Shown piece after piece: positions 57,336 to 64,000 of a stretch of DNA of 64,000 nt (the stretch's first letter is position 1; each line of letters starts with the position of its first letter). Under the pieces are notes generated by a model, which saw only the letters and a list, made by a program, of their open reading frames with translations, was not told the DNA's origin and searched no databases. The position numbers were made by a program, and so were the translations under genes. The DNA is taken from NCBI GenBank assembly GCA_002803225.1, contig NXFV01000376.1:1-64000 (forward strand), in the 5' to 3' direction. Origin of the DNA: Gamarada debralockiae (lineage: Eukaryota > Ascomycota > Leotiomycetes > Helotiales > Hyphodiscaceae).

Positions 57336-60300
57336 TGTTGCGGAGTTGACGTCGAGTGTGGGTTTTTGCGAAAGGAATGCGCGATAAGAGAGCGTGGAAA
57401 GCTTCTAGAAGGAATGAGTACAGCGAGTAGAGCACGCTGAAATGTATACAATTGATGTTGCTAGAAGCAGAGGGGTGTTTCGCAAATCTCAATTAGAGAA
57501 GGGAAGTTGATGTTGTCGTAGCTTGTGAGGTGAAGAGGTCTTGGTCTACAAGAAAGAAGTTGTGGAGGAGGAGGTGATGTCGCTCGAGTCTTTAGTGTAG
57601 ATAGGATCTCGCTAGGGTGACCAAAGCTCCAACCAAGAAACACAGAAGGCGAGTCGAAGAAGCGAGTTTGAAGAGTCCTCCTTGTCATTAAAGACAGTTT
57701 TTTTAAAGTTGATTGACGGAGGAAGATGGAGAAAGTATTTTGCTGATGTAGGAAGAAGACTTGTACCCCACGAGACGCTAGAGGTTGACGTTCGGAATCT
57801 TGTGAGAAGTAACTATACTGTACCGTAGCCCGAGTACCGCAGTTAAGCCTGAATCTCAGGGTTACGGGTACAGGAAAGTAGCGTCCCTGAGCTAGTGAAC
57901 GCGCTCTCAGGGAAAAGGTATCGTTCAAACCAGGGACAGGTAATTAATTGACTAGGGCGAGGAGCCAGTCGACAAACGAAGTAGTAGAGGAAGGTCGTCA
58001 GAAGAGTAGAACCAGCAATGCAGCAACAGGAAGAGTAGTTTGTCACAGTGCGAATTGGCTGCAGTTGATGTTCTTTACTTGATATGGATGGTGGCTCTTT
58101 CAGATGCAAGATGGGGATTGGGATTCAAGGGTTTGTGGATTTGTGGCACCGCGCAAGGAAGAGAGTCAGGATAGCGTGGAAGCGGGAAGGAAGAAACAAG
58201 GATGAACGAACTGGTGTCAGGACGGCCAAGTGCGGTTGGGGGGGGGGGGCAAGATGGCTCTAACCACATTGATGATGGTGCTCTGCTTCACCCTGCGATC
58301 GAGCATGAAGTTAAGCCTGGAGGAGTTTAGATTGAGGTGCGGATTCTTGCCCCGCCAAAACCAAAATCCAAACGTGCAAGTCTGGACGTCAAGAAATATT
58401 AATAACTCTATCTTAAAAAGGAAATAGGATTGCCTTGTTGAGTAGTAGGAGCTTGGTTTATATTTTTTTCATTCAGTTTGTGGACTTGCTCCTCTATAGA
58501 TATTGGATGCAGAGCCAGAAGAATTCCAGGAAAAGCAGACGAATGATTTCCCCATTTTCTGTCTCCTGTCAAAGGTCCTGCCTTATTAATGTACAGCGAA
58601 AGTCTTTACTACACTAGATAGGACCTGAGAGAAGAAACAAGATAGAACAAGCACAAAATAAAACAGTCTGAACTTGGTCGGTCCATCCAACTTGCATGCC
58701 GTTGTCCAGCATTGGCAGCCAAGGCACCATGCTGCAGGTAATCCATTTCCCAGTCGCGTCTGCGCCTGCCCAAAGAGCTCACAGTCCATTATGGGGAAGT
58801 TGTAGCCTTTTGTTTCGCGACTATGAACTGTACCGCGTTCTAAGCTCTTCTATTCACTTTCCTCAACATCGCTGGACATCGGTCGCTCGGCGTTTATTCG
58901 GGGTCACCAGTGCCAGTCCCCATAGGGCAGGCGACACAGAACTAACTGCATTAGATCAAATCGCACCCCAGGACTCGAGCCCGTCTTCTACTGCAGGTCT
59001 CGCAATGCTACATGGAGATACTATCATTGTCTTTTCCTTGGAGAATCTGGTCTATCTAGCGGGGTTTTCCTTGAGGTTTCTCTTTGTTCTGAGAGTACGC
59101 TAATAGCCGAATGGTCGATGCCAGCCTCGTGGCAGTGGATCGAACAAAGAATGAATGCGGATGATATTTCCTGTGGTTCGTTAAAAGCGATAACTAATAT
59201 CAAAATCCTCTCAAAAAATGGCCCCCACATTCCAAAATTAGGGACCAATTTTCATCTTCAAGCAGATCAAACAAATAGAGACAGATGATCTTCGTGATTA
59301 TGATTTTGATATCGGCCGGGGAAGTGTGGAACCCCCGTCCTTCAACGGCTGTTCCGATAAAGGGGCCGGCCGGTTGGGGAGAGATGAGACCGGAGCAGAA
59401 TACCCCAATAGTAAGGAGGCTGCCAATTAGACTTCCGCCGGTACTGTTTGGGAAGGGGTGGCACGAATCAATCTTCAGAATTGATGCTCGTTTCGCGAGC
59501 TTGGAGTTGTACTGTCTTGAAATAGTACCCATCGAGCCAGCCAGTTTTGAGGTGGCTCAAACACAATTATCGATCCGGCATTCGAATCAGATCGGTCCAA
59601 CTGGAGAACGGCTTTGTTTCTCGTCTGCTCTATTGGATTGGTTTCTCCTACGGCTTTCTTCCACGAGTACACGCCTCCACGGTTTCAAAGCCCTCGCATG
59701 TTAAGCTTACCTGAACTTCTTCGGCACCCATGTTAGTTCTCCTGCCTGCTAACTGAACCTTGTAGTACCGCATGGCAGATAGCCTGGGATGCAAGACAAA
59801 CCTAGCCTCTTTAGGGGCATTTAACTTTCTTTTCAAAGACAGCCCAAAGACAGGGCCTTTGAAGACGTTTGCAAGATCTTCTGCTTCTGCATAGTTATAT
59901 AGGGTACCCGATTTTCATGATAATCAATCCAGATTATTATTTCTCGTCACAACACATTTTCAGGGTTCGAATGGATGGAGAACTCATTAACATGGCCTGC
60001 CACTTCAGGCTGAATTTATCGAATCGGTGGCATTTCATCTTGCAAATCACCGAGATCCTGGGAGGAGGTCTGTGCCTGGCAAATCGCAGTTTGGGCGCTT
60101 GTCCTGGCTCAAGGATAATAGACGCACCTGCCAGCATGTCATCCCCTGCTCATCTCAAACTAGACACATCCGGGGCTGGCGACGATCGAAATTGCTGCCA
60201 AAAGTCGTGTCAAGCATGTGTTCTCATCGAGGATCCCTCCTTTTCTGGATTGACGAGGATAAAGAACCGCAGACCCATCCAGCCTTAGCCGCCCTCCCCA

Positions 60301-63300
60301 TACAAAGCCTGTCCTTGCAGACCACTTTTCACCCACGGGGCATGAACGTGGCGATTTCTGACATGGAAGACAGGTTGCAACGTGCTTTTCAGGAATAGAT
60401 CGACAGAACATCATTCTCTGAAGCACCAGAACAGAAGAATCAGATGGCACCACAAGAGGTATCTCGGCCGGGATCTACTTGCTCGGAGGTCGGCGACTAC
60501 GTGTATTTCTGTCATATGTCAAGAGGATCGCCATACTCTCGCAAACTTGTGGCCGGCTCGCATGGCCCCCATTCACACCCGCTTCTAGAATGTCCACAAA
60601 ATTGTTTTCGCGTATCCCCCGTAAATTCGGGCATCGCAGACCCCTGGGCCATGAATCGGAACATCAAACACGGAATCGCCTGTCAATCCCTACCATGCAT
60701 GCCGAGCCACCCTTTTTGTATCCCCCTGAAAAGGCATAATTATCGGATCAACTAGCCTTGGACTCGGGCCAAATGTGGGTATTTCAAATCGCGCCGACGA
60801 ATCTACTCATGGCATCGTGACGGGTCCTGGTGAGGATTGCATGTGAGATGCCATTTGGTATCGTGCTACAGTGGAAGATCTACCTCGTCTCCTCTATCCT
60901 ATTTGCTACCGACAGATCGGATCCCACAACCCTGATCTTTTCATGCAAGCGATGTAGCCGTGCTGTGCGCTGAATGGACGGGTAATTCAACACTCTGCTT
61001 CATCCCGAAATCTCCCCTTCACACTTCACCAGGGCCCGAATGGACAAGTATCTTCAAGGCGCAGTGCTCGCAGATTCTGATGCAGCTGAACCGACATTCG
61101 GCTCTTGGTATCTCCGTCCTATTTTTGAGCCTTAATTGGGTGGCAATATGTATCGAGAATGGGAAAGGGCATTTGAGGAGACAGAAACGGACTCGACGAA
61201 TAGGCTTCAAGTCCACCTTTCTCCTTCCATGTGGTCCAGGATTCGGTGGCGTTCTCCCCAGCCCCCATCACGGCAGCGCTACAGCATGTCGAGAGCCTGT
61301 GGAGGCTTGCTGATCGATCGATACGCCATACGCTAAACTTCAAAACGACGACGTTGAGGACTTTAGATCGACTGGTTCAGGCAGGAAGTTCTCACGAGCT
61401 TTTGCTTTTTCTTGAAGGTGCCACTTCATGCAGCAGGCATCAGCCTGCTTCGATTGATTTCACAAGGTTGTCCATGGCTTGGACATGCACCTCGTGCGGA
61501 GAACGACACAATAAGAAACGAACAGTTCAATACCTCGGATGAAGCATCGAATCAGCATTGATGTCAATTGGACAGATTTCGGATGAAATTGCGGCTCTTT
61601 CAAAACACCATGATCCAAATCAAAGTGTGGCCATCCACAACGAAACAATGGCTGGAAATGATTCCCCTCGAACAATTCTCTCCCGCTATTGCCCGCTTCA
61701 ATCGTTTATGTCCTGTTGTACCAGTCCCCGAAGTGCGGTCATACAGCCCAAGCCTAGCGGCATCGGCGTTCACCTCATGTTACACCAGCACGGAAAAGAT
61801 ACATGGGCTACTTACTTGCTTGCGAGTACACAACGTGAGCGTTAAATGATCACAACTTCTTAACCAGCTCCAGGAAGTTAGTCCTTATTGTGAAGATCCT
61901 TCATTGAATCTCTGCGAAGAGTGTCACGAGTTTTCATCCCACTGCCTCCTCCCGAGTTCCACCAGCTCCTGCATCTGCCATGGTTAGATGTGTAACAGTC
62001 TAGAAGGACAGGGAGATGTCGCCAGAAGATCTGCAGAATCTGAACAACTTTCTCCTCGAGCTTAATTTGCCGAAACATCCGAATGCAACGTGTGGTCCAG
62101 CTGTCTTGTCTCTCAATGTTCTGCTCTATCCGGTGACGCCACGGCGTGACTTCGTTGAAGAGAGCACAGCAGGAACCTTTGCCCAATGACGAAATCGAAC
62201 GGATTGTTGAAGAGTATCAGATTACTTTGAATGTAGGACACAGTAGCTTGCACAAACACGCTTTAGCCACCCAGCGACCAGGATTGAAAGACCTCCGGTT
62301 CGGCGTGTCATGTATACATGCATAATTTAGTCACGGCTTTCATATTTGAAATTCACTATTTCTCCAAAAAAACTCGGCACCAATTACCGCGCCAAAAACG
62401 CTCCCCCCTCATATCACTTGCGCAATTTTCGCCTCAAACTTGTCTGACACTAGCAATCTAGGCACTAAAGTAGACGCCACATTCTTCAACGTGCCAGAGT
62501 CAGCAGCCATGCGGATAGCAACAGCCTCCCCCTTCTTCCCTAAGATCCAAAGGCCAGAGCTACATCAGCTCACTATCTCACAAGTTGCATCGTCTTTCTC
62601 CGCGACCTCAGCATGGTCGATCTCAGGACCACAACAGATGATGCTGCTGTAACCAGATACTGCGGCTCCGTCCCGAGCCCATCGTGCTACTCAGGTTCCT
62701 GGCGAATACTACGTTGTACTGCCGTCCTTGGGAACAAATCAAGCTATTCCATCTTCCACCTCCTCAAAGACGATCAGAGGCTGACCATCATCCGGAACAG
62801 ATCATGTAGATGCCTGCCTTACACCATCCCTGTCGTCCGTCCTCCACAACATGCACTCCTTGGCCCCGAGATACCAAGACCAAGATCCAAGTCAATCCTT
62901 CTCCACTACTCCACCATGTCAGCGGGACATACTCTCCCAACTCAAGTCCCCCTCCGCAATACCACAACATTCTGCCCCGACATCACACGATGCTGAGACC
63001 TTCAACGTCCTTCTAGACTTCCATCACAAAAGCACATTTCATCAGACCACGAAGCTTTTCACCGGTATACCAGCTCCACGGACACCAATGACCCTAAAAT
63101 GAGCTGTTCTTGAAGCCCCCAAAGCCCTTTCCTCAAGCCCCGAAGTAAGCCTTAACATTCCTCGGGTCCAACTCATCCGCTGTGCCACACTTCCATTACT
63201 TCGTGTACCAGATTCTGCAAGTGGCAATGTTGTAGCCCACCTGGCTTTCGTTGTTGTGAGCTGGTGATCCCAAGTTCTTGGTCGCAGTCGCAGCGTGAGG

Positions 63301-63636
63301 GTAACGTAAGATCAGTAGGATGCATGATCGGGATCAAAAGCAGGAAGTGAGATGAATGGTATTGAGACACTTGTTCCTATGTCTAGCACGCTCCTGATTT
63401 CCAGCTTGGCTATCATTAATCCAGTGATCCCGAGTCCTTTGTCTAGCTACTATAGCTAAGATGCACAATGGAGATCAGAGACATTGTCTTGGCTAATGTG
63501 GTGAGACATATGTTCCTGCTTCTGTGTGTTGATAGGTCTAGAAGGTCTGGGAGATACGGTGATATCTGGAGAAGGCCGAAGAGCTGGCGAAGAGCTGGGG
63601 AAGTCCGAAGACCTGGAGAAGGCCGAGGACCTAGAA
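57336..63636. other. 6.3 kb without convincing genes
   Basis: The first kilobase is the bHLH upstream region, with a G-run (58238-58248). From about 58.6 kb on, many short open stretches occur on both strands, but none shows a recognisable domain, a good start or consistent splice sites. 63237-63375 and 63400-63530 look like diverged tandem copies of each other (GTGATCCC(A/G)AGT and TTGTTCCT/ATGTTCCT blocks). 63570-63632 is a degenerate GAAGAGCTGG/GAAGGCCGA repeat. Confidence 0.4.
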
Positions 63637-63763
63637 TCAAGCTGTAGATATTAAGGAAGGGTTGAACTTTATAGGAAGTGGTAGAGATTTTGAATTAAAG
63701 CTTTCGAAGCCTATTTTGGACTAGCGCCATATGCACCTCAGTATCAGGGTTCTCATAACAACA
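63637..63763. repeat. Dispersed repeat, right copy
   Basis: Second copy of the repeat at 9-136, same orientation. Similarity stops abruptly after ATAACAACA. Differences such as TCAG/TTAG and ATGCA/ATACA are C-to-T or G-to-A. Confidence 0.8.
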
Positions 63764-64000
63764 CTGTGGAGTCCTGAGTACCTAGTACCTAGTCATTGGT
63801 CGACTGACTTGAGCCGTCCTAGCCAGTCACGGTCGGGCGTTTGCGAGCACTTCCACTCGCTTTCATTGTCAACATTACTGTCACTGTCAATAGTATTCTC
63901 ATTTTTATTTGATGATACAGCGTATTCGAGCCTACTTTTGTGCGGGTTACGCGAAGTCCAGCATCTTCACAGTCGAACTGGAAATTAGACTCAGCGTTTA
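63764..64000. other. Right edge
   Basis: No gene seen. A CTAGTACCTAGT-like short tandem is present at 63779-63792. Confidence 0.3.

Noticed and set aside
59200..59704. Overlapping open frames on both strands at 59.2-59.7 kb
   Set aside because: Neither shows a domain, a plausible start context or splice-linked neighbours.

Overview
The window is nuclear DNA from a filamentous ascomycete (Pezizomycotina). Genes are interrupted by 50-60 bp introns with GTAAGT/GTATGT donors, CTRAC-like branch sites and YAG acceptors. Families typical of moulds are present: HET-domain proteins, a NACHT-ankyrin receptor, LaeA-like and PTH11-like genes, and heme-thiolate peroxidases. Premature stops and repeat differences are largely C-to-T, reminiscent of RIP. 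A leotiomycete-like host is my guess from gene style only.

Layout: 0.5-2.0 kb, plant-type O-methyltransferase (-). 2.6-3.1 kb, small membrane protein interrupted by an amber codon (-). 3.6-8.0 kb, PEX6 (-). 9.3-11.6 kb, sterol-ester-lipase-like protein (+). 12-17.3 kb is a broken zone: fragments resembling RfeG and Myb-like proteins (-), and a small membrane-protein gene (+) split by a 3.9 kb insertion that carries a HET-domain gene and has AT-rich repeat blocks at both ends. 17.7-20.0 kb, amino-acid transporter with six exons (-). 21.5-22.2 kb, CCoAOMT/COMT-type O-methyltransferase (+).

23.5-48.2 kb is accessory DNA. It holds five decayed genes: a cell-surface repeat protein, a LaeA-like methyltransferase, a PTH11-like receptor, a heme-thiolate peroxidase and a protein of unknown function. 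Among them are three apparently intact genes: a large NLR-like receptor (28.7-34.1 kb; serine hydrolase, NACHT, near-identical ankyrin repeats, ZZ finger), a second HET protein (37.0-39.5 kb, -) and an MFS transporter (44.7-46.5 kb, -).

48.8-57.3 kb returns to conserved genes: PEX5 (-), a tandem-RRM protein with a probable mitochondrial presequence whose start codon is split by an intron (-), and a bHLH transcription factor (-). The last 6.3 kb has no convincing gene and ends in a second copy of the repeat that opens the window.

Functionally, PEX5 (cargo receptor for peroxisomal matrix import) and PEX6 (one of the two AAA ATPases that recycle it) lie about 41 kb apart. The NLR and the two HET genes form a loose cluster of candidate self/non-self recognition genes in the decayed part of the window. 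Exon joins were made by hand; for genes with stated lengths, the joined exons keep an uninterrupted frame of the expected total length.
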